Below, one piece after another: positions 26,802 through 34,183 of a stretch of 64,000 nucleotides of DNA (position 1 is the stretch's first letter; every line of letters starts with the position of its first letter). The stretch is from Mycobacterium cookii (GTDB taxonomy: Bacteria; Actinomycetota; Actinomycetes; Mycobacteriales; Mycobacteriaceae), in the NCBI RefSeq assembly GCF_010727945.1, contig NZ_AP022569.1, positions 4,960,001 through 5,024,000 on the forward strand. Direction: 5' to 3'. The notes under the pieces are model-generated. The model was given only the letters and a program-made list of their open reading frames with translations, did not search any database and was not told the origin of the DNA. Position numbers and translations under genes: made by a program.

Positions 26802-27584
26802 GTGGCTTCCCGGCGAGCGGCTGCACTCCGCGTCATGCTGGTGACCTATCCGGTCGCCACCGTCATGCTCGGCGTCGTCGCGGTGACGGCCGGCGGACCG
26901 GTCCACCCGGGCGCGGTGCTCTGGGGTGCGCTCTACGGAATCAGTCAGGCGATCGGCGTGTACTGGTTCTACGCGGCCGTTAGCGCCGGCCCGATCTCGG
27001 TGGTCTCGCCGCTGGCCGCGGTGCTCAACGCGGCCGTGCCCGTCGCCGTCGGAGTGGCGTTGGGCGAACGACCCGGCGAGATGGCATCGATGGGCGTGGT
27101 GCTGGCCATGGTCGCAGTGGTTCTGGTCAGCCGGGAATCTCCGGACGACGAGGACGTCCGCACCCATCGATTCACCAGCAAAGTCGCGTGGCTGACGGTC
27201 GGCTCGGGAGTGGCCTTCGGGCTGGATTTCGTTCTGCTGCACCAGGCTCCGGTGGAGTGCCGGCTGTGGCCGCTGTTCTTCGCGCGTGCCGCGGCCACCG
27301 TACTGGTGTTCGCCGTATGCGCGGGGAGCAAGAACTTTGCGCTGCCGTCCCGCACGCCGCTGCGGCTGGCGGTCGCCGCGGCGATACTCGATACCTGCGC
27401 CAACATCACCATGCTGCTGGCGATCCAGAAATGGATGCTGTCGCTGGCGAGCATTCTGATCTCGCTGTACCCGGCGACCACCGTCATCCTGGCGATCGTC
27501 GTGCTGCGCGAGCGGCTCACGCGCTGGCAGGCGGTCGGGATGTTGTTGACGGCCACGTCGGTGTCGCTGATTGCCGCTGGCTGA
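26802..27584 (+). CDS. EamA/DMT-type transporter
   Basis: At least 260 residues with ten short hydrophobic segments, the layout of the drug/metabolite exporter superfamily; the repeat halves are visible as AAVSAGPISVVSPLAAVLNAAVPVAVGVAL and SLASILISLYPATTVILAIVVLRERL. From GTG 26802 the first helix is cut. The frame is open and hydrophobic back to a CTG at 26736 that overlaps the smpB stop ([22 protein letters not shown]), so the true start may be non-standard and upstream. The substrate is unknown. It separates smpB from ssrA. Confidence 0.8.
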   Translation: MASRRAAALRVMLVTYPVATVMLGVVAVTAGGPVHPGAVLWGALYGISQAIGVYWFYAAVSAGPISVVSPLAAVLNAAVPVAVGVALGERPGEMASMGVVLAMVAVVLVSRESPDDEDVRTHRFTSKVAWLTVGSGVAFGLDFVLLHQAPVECRLWPLFFARAAATVLVFAVCAGSKNFALPSRTPLRLAVAAAILDTCANITMLLAIQKWMLSLASILISLYPATTVILAIVVLRERLTRWQAVGMLLTATSVSLIAAG

Positions 27585-27713
27585 CCCCGGTCCAGCATTA
27601 GGCCGCATGGGCAGCCCGTCGCGGCCGGTGTCGAGCTCAGCGGCGACACCGTAGGTCGGCTCGCGCATCGTCGAGCGTGTGAACTTCGTGATCTGATCCG
27701 GGATGGATGGTCG

Positions 27714-27742
27714 CTGACCTGGCGTTGAAAAGCGCGTATCAT
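27714..27742 (+). promoter_or_regulatory. Probable ssrA promoter
   Basis: CTGACC (27714-27719) and TATCAT (27737-27742), separated by 17 bp, resemble a sigma-A promoter. They lie 34 bp before the mature tmRNA 5' end, leaving a short leader for RNase P to remove. Confidence 0.5.
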
Positions 27743-27775
27743 GAATTGTCCTGCCGAAGTTCGGCGGGGATGCGA

Positions 27776-28142
27776 GGGGCTGAACGGTTTCGACTTCGCG
27801 CATCGAATCAAGGGAAGCGTGCCGGTGCAGGCAAGAGACCACCGTAAGCGTCGTTGCAACCATATAAGCGCCGTTTCAACACAGCGCGACTACGCACTCG
27901 CTGCCTAAGCGACTGCGTGTCTGTCAGACCGGGAGCGCCCTCGGCCCGGACCCTGGCATCAGCTAGAGGGACCCACCCACGGGTTCGGTCGCGGGACCCA
28001 TGGGGACATCAAACAGCGACTGGGATCGTCATCTCGAACTTGTTCGCGTGATCGAGAGATCCGAGTAGAGGCATAGCGAACTGCGCACGGAGAAGTCTTG
28101 AGGGAATGCCGTAGGACCCGGGTTCGATTCCCGGCAGCTCCA
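27776..28142 (+). ncRNA. ssrA: tmRNA (SsrA)
   Basis: The RNA begins GGGGCTGAACGGTTTCGACT and its first seven bases pair with CAGCTCC at 28135-28141, forming the acceptor stem. The T-arm GGGTTCGATTCCC precedes the 3' end. The tag frame reads AVSTQRDYALAA followed by a stop; the M. tuberculosis tag as I recall it is ADSHQRDYALAA, so positions 2 and 4 differ and the degron end YALAA is kept. After the discriminator A the DNA reads CAG, so CCA is not encoded and must be added. The gene is the integration site of the island that follows. Confidence 0.96.
28123..28141 (+). repeat. attL: ssrA 3'-end copy of the island att core
   Basis: TTCGATTCCCGGCAGCTCC, the T-arm and acceptor strand of tmRNA, recurs exactly at 47948-47966 and 49671-49689. 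Tyrosine integrases commonly use tmRNA 3' ends as attB and rebuild the gene on insertion. Confidence 0.88.
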
Positions 28143-28176
28143 CAGTTTGACCAGCGAGAATAGAACGAGTATCGGC

Positions 28177-28207
28177 CACGTCAGCACCACGTCAGCGCAC
28201 CTGACGT
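28177..28207. repeat. Arm-type repeats next to attL
   Basis: ACGTCAG occurs at 28178-28184 and 28189-28195 in direct orientation, 11 bp apart within CCACGTCAGC, and inverted at 28201-28207 (CTGACGT). The cluster lies between the att core and the integrase start, where integrase arm sites are found in temperate mycobacteriophages. Confidence 0.55.
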
Positions 28208-28220
28208 TAAGGTGCGCGGC

Positions 28221-28304
28221 GTGGCCTTTATTCGTGAGCGCACTCACAAGGACGGCACGCCGTATTTCTTGGTGACTTACCGAGTCGGTGGCCGGGGGAG
28301 TCGC
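28221..28304 (+). pseudogene. int: N-terminal stub of a phage-type tyrosine integrase
   Basis: The first 28 codons read VAFIRERTHKDGTPYFLVTYRVGG followed by RGSR, the arm-binding N-terminus common to mycobacterial phage and island integrases. After that the integrase-like character stops and unrelated codons lead to a stop at 28430. The core-binding and catalytic domains (Arg-His-Arg-Tyr) are missing. The stub sits 80 bp from attL, the normal place for int. Confidence 0.72.
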
Positions 28305-28449
28305 TCGAACCCGCTGCTTAGCTGCCTGTTTCATGTACTCGGGTACACGTCGGATTGCCAGAGAGAGAAGGGTCGCTGGCCGTTCGAGGCGGTGGCGCGC
28401 CTAGTAAAGGGGCACCCCTCAACCCCCTGAAGAAGGCGCGCCGTCGTCG

Positions 28450-28850
28450 CTACACAGGCGACACGACTTCGGTTCGCAGGCTTCGGAGTTCGCTTGCAAC
28501 GAACTTAGCGAGCAGCCCGTCGCGACCGGGGGCGTCGCCGCGCATGGTTGTCAACAGCGCGTAGAGCCCGAGCAGGAAGAATACGGCGCTGTGGAAAGCG
28601 TCGACATCTGAGAACACTTCGCCGCGATTACGGGCGCGCATGATCTCAGCGGCCAACAGCACGATGGTGGGGTGGTCTGTCCACTCATCCTCTTCTGGCC
28701 GCGTCGGTGAGAAGTACAGTCCGATCACGTCGCGGAAAAGGGCGCTCCCCCAATGATCTTCGAGGTCTACGACGAGTCTGACGATCTCGTCGAATACGGC
28801 TTGGAGATCGTGCGGAGAGTCCAAGAAGGTGCCGAGTTCTGCCGCAACGC
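28450..28850 (-). pseudogene. C-terminal part of a TetR-type regulator
   Basis: About 130 codons ending at 28450 read like a TetR ligand-binding domain: AELGTFLDSPHDLQAVFDEIVRLV, then DHWGSALFRDVIGLYFSP and FHSAVFFLLGLYALLTTM. The frame stays open further upstream on the minus strand to 29337, but that part has Arg/Pro/Gly-rich shadow composition. The DNA-binding N-terminus is therefore gone. The break falls near 28850, where the other strand begins to look coding. Confidence 0.55.
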
Positions 28851-29094
28851 GGGCGCCGTTTACGGCCGCGGCTTCCTCACCATCCGCGCCGCCAAGCTGT
28901 CCACCTCGGTGGCCTGCCCATGGCCATTCCCCGAATCCAAGGTGTACGACCCTCAGGGCTTCTACGAGAAGGCGGGTCACTCCGGCCCGTTCTTCGAGGG
29001 CAAATGGAGCACCTGGCTGTCGGGGCAGCCCGACGGACGCCCCTTCATCCAAGGACCAGTGCCACCCAGACGCTGCGGTCCCGGCCATAGCTAA
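28851..29094 (+). pseudogene. Unidentified gene fragment
   Basis: From about 28851 the plus strand reads GAVYGRGFLTIRAAKLSTS, then WPFPESKVYDPQGFYEKAGH and FFEGKWSTWLSGQPDGRPFI, before stopping at 29094. The composition (balanced hydrophobics, aromatic-rich) looks like real coding sequence rather than an antisense shadow. I do not recognise the family. The frame continues upstream only into the antisense of the TetR remnant. I read it as an internal fragment joined to that remnant. The 255 bp beyond it hold no convincing gene. Confidence 0.35.
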
Positions 29095-29349
29095 CGGCGG
29101 CGGGGGCACCAACGCTGCAACCCGACGGACGAGGGAGCGTGGTCGCTGACGACTCAACCCGAGGAGCACTGCCCGCCCTTCGCATCGCTTAGGCGCGAAT
29201 CGCTGTAATCCACGCAGTGACAGAGTGCTCCCTTTGCCGGTCTCAGTGATCCAAGGTGGTGACCGCAGGTGCGGCAGACCCGCTTGAGCGCGGCCGCTGT
29301 CGACGGGGCTCCCCAAGTCCCGCCGACAGAGCGGCAATCACAGGTGCGC

Positions 29350-29793
29350 TTATGGGAGAAGCGACGGCTCGGCTGATGGGCCCTCAATGCCGGTGACCGT
29401 CCACGCGGAGACATCGGACAAACGGATGCGCAACGAGTCATGCTCGACCATGGTGCCCGCGACATAACACCGGGCCTTGCGGAGATGAAGAAAGGTCCTG
29501 GCCTGCTCTGCTTCGAGCGCTCCGATACGGCCGGCGACATCCTCGGCGTCGTTTCTGGCGAAGAATTTGGTGACGTAGTGGCCGAAGTATGCACTGGGCA
29601 CTGTTATTCCCGTCGCCACACCCCAGGGCAGGTACAGCGTCACTTCGATGCTGACGGAATCGGCTTCCGCATCGATGTGTCGCAGGATCGCATCCACCCC
29701 GCTGCCGCCAGAGTCAGGTAAGGCCATTTCGGGATCGTAGAACACTTCCTGCCATCGGCACCACCGAAAATCTCTAGTGTTGAGGGTAGACAT
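29350..29793 (-). CDS. Hypothetical protein, 147 residues
   Basis: The ORF starts at ATG 29793 and has ordinary amino acid balance, with beta-strand-like stretches (SVSIEVTLYLPWGVATGITVP) and a helical segment (EDVAGRIGALEAEQARTFLH). It has no signal peptide, membrane segment or recognisable motif. The neighbours are remnants, so this is probably leftover island cargo. I cannot assign a function. Confidence 0.55.
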   Translation of the reverse strand: MSTLNTRDFRWCRWQEVFYDPEMALPDSGGSGVDAILRHIDAEADSVSIEVTLYLPWGVATGITVPSAYFGHYVTKFFARNDAEDVAGRIGALEAEQARTFLHLRKARCYVAGTMVEHDSLRIRLSDVSAWTVTGIEGPSAEPSLLP

Positions 29794-30239
29794 TCACCAT
29801 CCGTGCGGTTAGAGTCTTCCATGCAACAGAGCAAAGGGGTGCTGGCACGGGAGATGACGAACTACCCGTGATGCGTCGCAATCAGCGCGGTCAGTCACGA
29901 GGGCCGGAGAGTAGGACAGCAGTCCTCAGACCGTCGCGTAAGAGGAGAAGTACCGGCAAGTGCAGTACCTGCACGAGGGAGAGAAAGGAAGGAGTTACCG
30001 TCGGATCGCCCGTGATGTTAAGTGTCGGGCGGATACCGCAGTTCACAGCAGTGTCATTAGATGGTAGTGATCTCCTGAAGGGCCGGCGCCCCGGTGCGAT
30101 GGTGTGCACCGGGGGTCCGGCCCTTCTCCATGAGCACAGTGTGGTTTACCGCGGCGCCGGACCCCGGCTATGTAAGTGCAATCTAGGGAGAGGCCGGTAA
30201 TGGCCCGGTAGCCCTATCTCTAGTGCTTTGAAAGGTGTT
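29794..30239. other. Gene-free stretch with one strong hairpin
   Basis: No ORF here has convincing protein character. The stretch contains purine-rich plus-strand sequence (AGAGGAGAAG, GAGAGAAAGGAAGGAG) and the hairpin at 30078-30125. It precedes a MerR-type gene, so part may be its leader or the tail of a lost gene. Confidence 0.5.
30078..30125 (+). terminator. Long GC-rich hairpin
   Basis: AAGGGCCGGCGCCCCGGTGC (30078-30097) pairs with GCACCGGGGGTCCGGCCCTT (30106-30125): 18 of 20 positions match around an eight-base loop. No T-tract follows. It could be an intrinsic-type terminator without U-tail or part of a structured RNA. Confidence 0.55.
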
Positions 30240-30611
30240 GTGGTACAAGCCAAAAACGGTCCTGCCGACAATAAACCGAATGACAAGTTCGATGACGAGG
30301 ACTATCCCGCCTACAGCATGGGCAGCGCCGCCCAAATTTTGGGAACCACCCCAGCGTTCCTGCGGAGCCTCGACGAGGCGAAACTCCTCACCCCACAACG
30401 CTCCGAGGGCGGACATCGCCGCTACTCCCGTTATCAACTGCGGATCGCGGCGAGGGCTCGTGGTCTGGTTGATCACGGCACCGCGCTAGAGGCGGCGTGC
30501 CGCATCATCATCCTCGAAGACCAACTCGCTGAGGCCCAGGCAATGAACGCCGAACTTCACCGCAGCCTCGGCGACCGGCACGCCCCATCCGGCGACGACC
30601 CTAAGCCCTGA
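30240..30611 (+). CDS. MerR-type HTH regulator
   Basis: About 123 residues. The DNA-binding part begins YSMGSAAQILGTTPAFLRSLDEAKLLTP and has the wing RSEGGHRRYSRYQL, typical of MerR. A helical dimerisation segment (EAACRIIILEDQLAEAQAMNAEL) follows, with no Cys ligands for a metal. GTG 30240 is preferred because AAAGG lies just upstream; a TTG at 30228 is the alternative. Similar short MerR proteins occur next to cold-shock genes in actinobacteria, but none is found here, so this looks like an orphan island gene. Confidence 0.72.
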   Translation: MVQAKNGPADNKPNDKFDDEDYPAYSMGSAAQILGTTPAFLRSLDEAKLLTPQRSEGGHRRYSRYQLRIAARARGLVDHGTALEAACRIIILEDQLAEAQAMNAELHRSLGDRHAPSGDDPKP

Positions 30612-30929
30612 ACTTCGCCGATCCTGCGTCATTTCATCTGAGCCACGCATCTGTCACCCCGTTCTTCGAACCAGACAGCGCGCCGAGAGGGATCTGGTTG
30701 TCGCAATTAGACCGGAGTGTTACTGGTGTGGCGATGGGCGAAGCGGGTACACGGCGTGCTAGGTGCGCGGCGGGCCCGGGGTTGCCGCATTGCCTAGCCC
30801 TCGGTAGTCATGAAGCGGCTGGCGGGACGTCTTCCGGGGGAGGTGATCATGGCGCTCCCACTCGTAGACCGGGTATGTGCTATGCAGAGGGACGCAACTG
30901 TGATCAGTGGGTCTATGGCAAGTCGGTGA
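30612..30929. other. Gene-free stretch inside the island
   Basis: Short open frames exist but have no family features or balanced composition. No repeat, terminator or RNA gene stands out. It is probably decayed sequence between the MerR gene and the GAF remnant. Confidence 0.45.
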
Positions 30930-31107
30930 GACCTGCGGCTTGAGTCTTTGCGCGACGTGTTCGCGGCCGAGGAGCCCCTCGACGAAGTGTTGACCCGCAT
31001 CGCACGCACCGCCCTCGACGCAACAGCGGATACCGATGCCTTGTCCATCACCGTGCTAGCCGGCGGCGACGGTGGGAGCAACGCCCCACGAACTGTGGCC
31101 TATACCG
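30930..31107 (+). pseudogene. GAF-domain fragment
   Basis: The frame after the TGA at 30927-30929 reads DLRLESLRDVFAAEEPLDEV, then LTRIARTALDATADTDALSI and RTVAYTDAH, the start of a GAF domain as found in GAF-ANTAR signalling proteins. No good start codon precedes it, and similarity ends at about 31110 where the XRE gene begins. Most of the GAF domain and any ANTAR output domain are missing. Confidence 0.5.
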
Positions 31108-31374
31108 ATGCACACTGCTGCGACTGGACCACGAACAGTACAGTTCCGGGCGCGGACGTTTGGGGAACGTGTCCGCAATCGTCGCACTGAGCTTGGGCTA
31201 AGTCAGGAGGCCGCGGCAGTCTGTTGTGGCATTCACTGGACGCAACTCGGCAAGGTCGAGCGCGGCCAACGCAGCCTTCGGCTAGAGAACATCATCAAGA
31301 TCGCCGACGGGCTCGATATCGATGCCGGAGAACTCGTGAGCGGTTTGCCCAGGCCTCCGGAGGAATCGGCGTAG
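31108..31374 (+). CDS. XRE-family helix-turn-helix protein
   Basis: From ATG 31108 this gives 88 residues. The HTH spans roughly residues 20-75: FGERVRNRRTELGLSQEAAA, then GIHWTQLGKVERGQRSLRLE and IIKIADGLDIDAGELV, a complete Cro/C1-type domain. There is no effector domain. The start lies exactly where the GAF remnant stops, so the present 5' end may be a recombination product and its first 12 residues foreign to the family. No paired toxin gene is seen next to it. Confidence 0.7.
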   Translation: MHTAATGPRTVQFRARTFGERVRNRRTELGLSQEAAAVCCGIHWTQLGKVERGQRSLRLENIIKIADGLDIDAGELVSGLPRPPEESA

Positions 31375-31537
31375 AAGCTTCGCTGGGCGGCTCAAGACCG
31401 TCCCCCAAGGGGTAGCTGGGGTCCAAGTGCAAGATTTCATTCCTGCCCGACATGTACGCGGCCATTGCCCGCCTTGTGCTACCTCGCGTCGACGTGTGCT
31501 CGGGAGCGGGGTGGTTATCCGCTGTCACGATCACCGC

Positions 31538-32233
31538 TCAGCCTGGCGTGCGTTCCAGGATCGGCTTGTTCAGCTCCGCCCGCACATGCCGAGTCATCTC
31601 GTCGGCGAGGACCTCAGCGGCACCTGCCTCGATCCCGTCGAGAATCTGCCGCACCACGTCGGCAGGATCCGACTTGGGACTGTCGGAGAACGACGCCATG
31701 TCGGTGTCGACGAGACCCACATAGGCGCCCACGACCTGGACGCCGCGAGGGGCGAGTTCGAGACGCATGGAGTCCGTGGCGCTCCACATCGCAGCCTTCG
31801 ATACTCCGTAGCTCGCTCCGACGGGCAACCAGGCCAGTACCGACGCGACGTTCACGATCGCCCCCCTCTTCGCAACGATCTGGTCGGCGAAGGTGGAGGC
31901 CATCGCGAGCGGTCCGAAGAGGTTGGTCTCCAACTCATCTCGCAGCCCCGAGGTGTCTCGACCCAGGACCGACGCTCCGCGCACGATGCCGGCGTTGTTG
32001 ATCAGCACGCTGACGTCCGGTGCCGCCTCCGCTGCGGCCGCCACCGACTGTGCGTCTGTGACGTCGAGTGTCAGTGCGACGACCCGCGGGTCCGTCGTAT
32101 CGATCTGCCCCGCGTCGCGGGCGGCGGCGTAGACCTTGGCCACCCCGCGATCAAGCAACTGGGTCACGTAGTGGCGTCCCATGCCGCGATTGGCTCCGGT
32201 AACGAGGACGGTTTGGTTAAGCAGTGTGGTCAT
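31538..32233 (-). CDS. Short-chain dehydrogenase/reductase
   Basis: This 231-residue classical SDR has the cofactor motif TGANRGMG (12-19), the NNAG motif (79-82), S131 and the catalytic pair Y142/K146 in SYGVSKAA. It should interconvert an alcohol and a ketone with NAD(P)H. It is the last gene of a minus-strand operon with an alpha/beta-hydrolase and a small membrane protein, preceded by the GTAWACC-type operator at 33501. A different SDR ends the mirror-image operon at 38.1-38.9 kb. Confidence 0.88.
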   Translation of the reverse strand: MTTLLNQTVLVTGANRGMGRHYVTQLLDRGVAKVYAAARDAGQIDTTDPRVVALTLDVTDAQSVAAAAEAAPDVSVLINNAGIVRGASVLGRDTSGLRDELETNLFGPLAMASTFADQIVAKRGAIVNVASVLAWLPVGASYGVSKAAMWSATDSMRLELAPRGVQVVGAYVGLVDTDMASFSDSPKSDPADVVRQILDGIEAGAAEVLADEMTRHVRAELNKPILERTPG

Positions 32234-32263
32234 GACGTTCTCCTACTTGATGTTTGGGGACAT

Positions 32264-32650
32264 TCAGTGGTCGGCGATGCTTCGTTGCCAGGCCAGGATG
32301 ATGGGTATCCCGATGAGCTCGAGCGCGGTCGCGGCCACGATGACCGGATGTGGGCGCCCGGCCTGCCGCCACGACCACAGCCGGGCGAGACCACCGACGC
32401 CGATGGTGGCTTCGGCTAATGTCGCGGTGGGTGACTGCTCGATGCGTGACAATTGCGACCAGATGATTGGCGCTACTGCGAGTTTGAAGACGTTGGCGTA
32501 TCTGAGGGCGCTGTCGACGGTTGGCGCTACGGCGGGTGAACCGCCGGGAACTGCTTGAGGGCCCCTCAGGATTTCTAGGGCCGCACTTCCCGCGGGCAAT
32601 CCGGCCAGCAGCCCCAGCGTCCACTGCAACCTTCGTCTGCTGCGGCTCAT
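32264..32650 (-). CDS. Small membrane protein, probably DUF4345-like
   Basis: This 128-residue protein has several hydrophobic stretches ([51 protein letters not shown]) and the loop [24 protein letters not shown], a layout I associate with the DUF4345 membrane family. Its ATG overlaps the stop of the upstream hydrolase gene by four bases. No catalytic function is known for such proteins. It could anchor or assist the hydrolase/SDR pair, which is conjecture. Confidence 0.68.
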   Translation of the reverse strand: MSRSRRRLQWTLGLLAGLPAGSAALEILRGPQAVPGGSPAVAPTVDSALRYANVFKLAVAPIIWSQLSRIEQSPTATLAEATIGVGGLARLWSWRQAGRPHPVIVAATALELIGIPIILAWQRSIADH

Positions 32651-33483
32651 TGCAGGAACTCGCTCGCTTGGGCGACGAACTCGTCGTGGAACTGGAAGAT
32701 GCCGCCATGTCCGGCGTCGGGGTAGATCTTCAACTGCGCGTTCGGGAACCGACGGGCCATGTCGTGTGAGTTGCTGGTGGGCACCATACGATCATCGTCG
32801 CCATTGACGACGAAGACGGGCTGGCGGACCGTCGACAGGTCTGCGGGCTGCTGGACACCCCAGGCGTGAATGGCCTTCAGCTGCATGCGGAAAGCGCTGA
32901 TGGAGATCGACTTGTCGCGATCGGTTGAGCGCTCCTTGAGCCGGTTGACGAAGCGCTTGGCTTCCGCCTTTCCGTTCGCCGTTTTGGTGAAGAAGAGATT
33001 CTCCTTCGGATCCTTGCCCGTCAGCAGGGCTTTTGTACTGTCGCTGATCGTTACTCGGGTCACCTTGTCGATGCCCACGCCTCCCGCCGGTCCGGTTCCG
33101 GCCAAGATGAGCTTGCGCACCAGCTGCGGCTGTTGCTTGACGATTTCTTGAGAAACCATGCCGCCCAACGAGAAACCGAGAAGGTCGACCTGCTCGAAGC
33201 CCAACCCACTGATGAAGGCGATGGCGTCGCGTGCCATCGCGGCAATCGTGTCCGGCGCCTTCCCGCCAGACGCGCCGACGCCGCGGTTGTCGAAGGCGAC
33301 GACGTGACGGTGGGCGGCGATGCCGTCAACGACCCGCGGGTCCCAGTTGTCCAGCACGGCCGCGAGGTGGTTGAGGAAAATCACCGGCACGCCGGTGGCG
33401 GTACCGAGTTCGCGGTACGCAAAGGTGGTGCCACCGATGTCGATGGTCTTGGTCGGCGTGTCCCGGTAGGTCGTCGTGCTCAT
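32647..33483 (-). CDS. Alpha/beta-hydrolase, first of two island paralogs
   Basis: This 278-residue hydrolase has the nucleophile S105 in GFSLGG, the acid D230/D231 in NGDDDRMVP and H259 in DAGHGG. The oxyanion strand reads FLNHL, and [10 protein letters not shown] is shared with the paralog at 36 kb. Start ATG 33483 lies 17 bp from the operator at 33501-33518. It heads the hydrolase / DUF4345-like / SDR operon and is divergent from a TetR gene. The family includes haloalkane dehalogenase- and haloperoxidase-like enzymes; the substrate is unknown. Confidence 0.88.
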   Translation of the reverse strand: MSTTTYRDTPTKTIDIGGTTFAYRELGTATGVPVIFLNHLAAVLDNWDPRVVDGIAAHRHVVAFDNRGVGASGGKAPDTIAAMARDAIAFISGLGFEQVDLLGFSLGGMVSQEIVKQQPQLVRKLILAGTGPAGGVGIDKVTRVTISDSTKALLTGKDPKENLFFTKTANGKAEAKRFVNRLKERSTDRDKSISISAFRMQLKAIHAWGVQQPADLSTVRQPVFVVNGDDDRMVPTSNSHDMARRFPNAQLKIYPDAGHGGIFQFHDEFVAQASEFLQ

Positions 33484-33500
33484 GTGGTTGCCACTCCTTG

Positions 33501-33518
33501 GTATACCGATTGGTTTAC
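33501..33518. promoter_or_regulatory. Island operator 1 (GTAWACC-N4-GGTWTAC)
   Basis: GTATACCGATTGGTTTAC, an imperfect palindrome with seven-base arms. It lies directly upstream of the minus-strand hydrolase start. Confidence 0.75.
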
Positions 33519-33552
33519 TTCGTTGCGAACGCTACACGGCTTCCCTGACGAT

Positions 33553-33570
33553 GTAAACCAAGCGGTATAC
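33553..33570. promoter_or_regulatory. Island operator 2 (GTAWACC-N4-GGTWTAC)
   Basis: GTAAACCAAGCGGTATAC ends seven bases before the TetR ATG at 33578. Together with operator 1 (52 bp apart, five helical turns) it fits a repressor that controls both divergent transcripts. Confidence 0.75.
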
Positions 33571-33577
33571 TTTCGTC

Positions 33578-34183
33578 ATGGACACGAACGCGCAGACGCA
33601 ACCGGCGTCCGGACGTGGCGGTCGGGGTGCGCGGCAACGAATCCTCGACGCCGCCATCCGGCTCTTCTATCAGGAGGGCATCAATGCCACCGGGGTGGAA
33701 CGCCTGGCTACTGAGGCGTCGGTCTCCAAACGCACTCTCTATCAGCACTTTCCGAGCAAGGCGGCCGTGGTGGAGGAGTATCTCCGCTACATTCGGCAGG
33801 GCGTCGGCGATCCGATCCGACCCGATCCCGCCGTCGACAAGCGCAGCCCCAGGGTTCGCATCTTGGCTCTCTTCGAGACTCCTCCTGCGGGCGGACTTAT
33901 GCGCGGTTGCCCGTTCCACAACGCGGCCGTCGAGGCCGCTGACGGCATGCCCGAAGTTCACGACATCGTCGAAGCGCACAAACGGAACTACATCGACGGA
34001 CTCGTCACGCTGGCTCGAGCGGCGGGCGCAGCCAACCCCAGAATGCTCGGCAATCAACTCGCCGTGCTCTTCGAGGGCGCGGCCGCGCTGTCAACCTCCC
34101 TGAACGAGCCCGAGCCCTGGACGCACGCCCGCAAGGCTGCCCAGACCCTCGTCGACGAGGCGGTCAGCCAAGGTTCGGCTTGA
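33578..34183 (+). CDS. TetR-family regulator, first of two with shared operators
   Basis: This 201-residue protein has the HTH at about residues 39-59 (recognition helix SVSKRTLYQHFPSKAA). The ligand domain includes the motif GGLMRGCPFHNAAVEA, the pattern of TetR proteins that respond to reactive or small organic compounds, with one Cys that could act as sensor. It is divergent from the hydrolase operon with two operators between. Its last 20 bp overlap the convergent quinone-reductase gene. Confidence 0.88.
   Translation: MDTNAQTQPASGRGGRGARQRILDAAIRLFYQEGINATGVERLATEASVSKRTLYQHFPSKAAVVEEYLRYIRQGVGDPIRPDPAVDKRSPRVRILALFETPPAGGLMRGCPFHNAAVEAADGMPEVHDIVEAHKRNYIDGLVTLARAAGAANPRMLGNQLAVLFEGAAALSTSLNEPEPWTHARKAAQTLVDEAVSQGSA

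Noticed and set aside
27585..27713. Minus-strand open frame with a plausible stretch (TMREPTYGVAAELDTGRDG) between the transporter and ssrA
   Set aside because: It runs on as a long Arg/Gly-rich antisense shadow of the transporter gene, has no good start or ribosome-binding site and no recognisable domain. A short hairpin (CGGTGTCG / CGACACCG at 27626-27651) lies on the same DNA.
30698..30943. 81-codon plus-strand frame
   Set aside because: TTG start, Gly/Arg-rich composition and no family features. Treated as non-coding island sequence.
31072..31374. XRE protein plus neighbour as a toxin-antitoxin pair
   Set aside because: No small toxin-like ORF lies next to the XRE gene; the upstream frame is a GAF fragment and the downstream 160 bp are empty.
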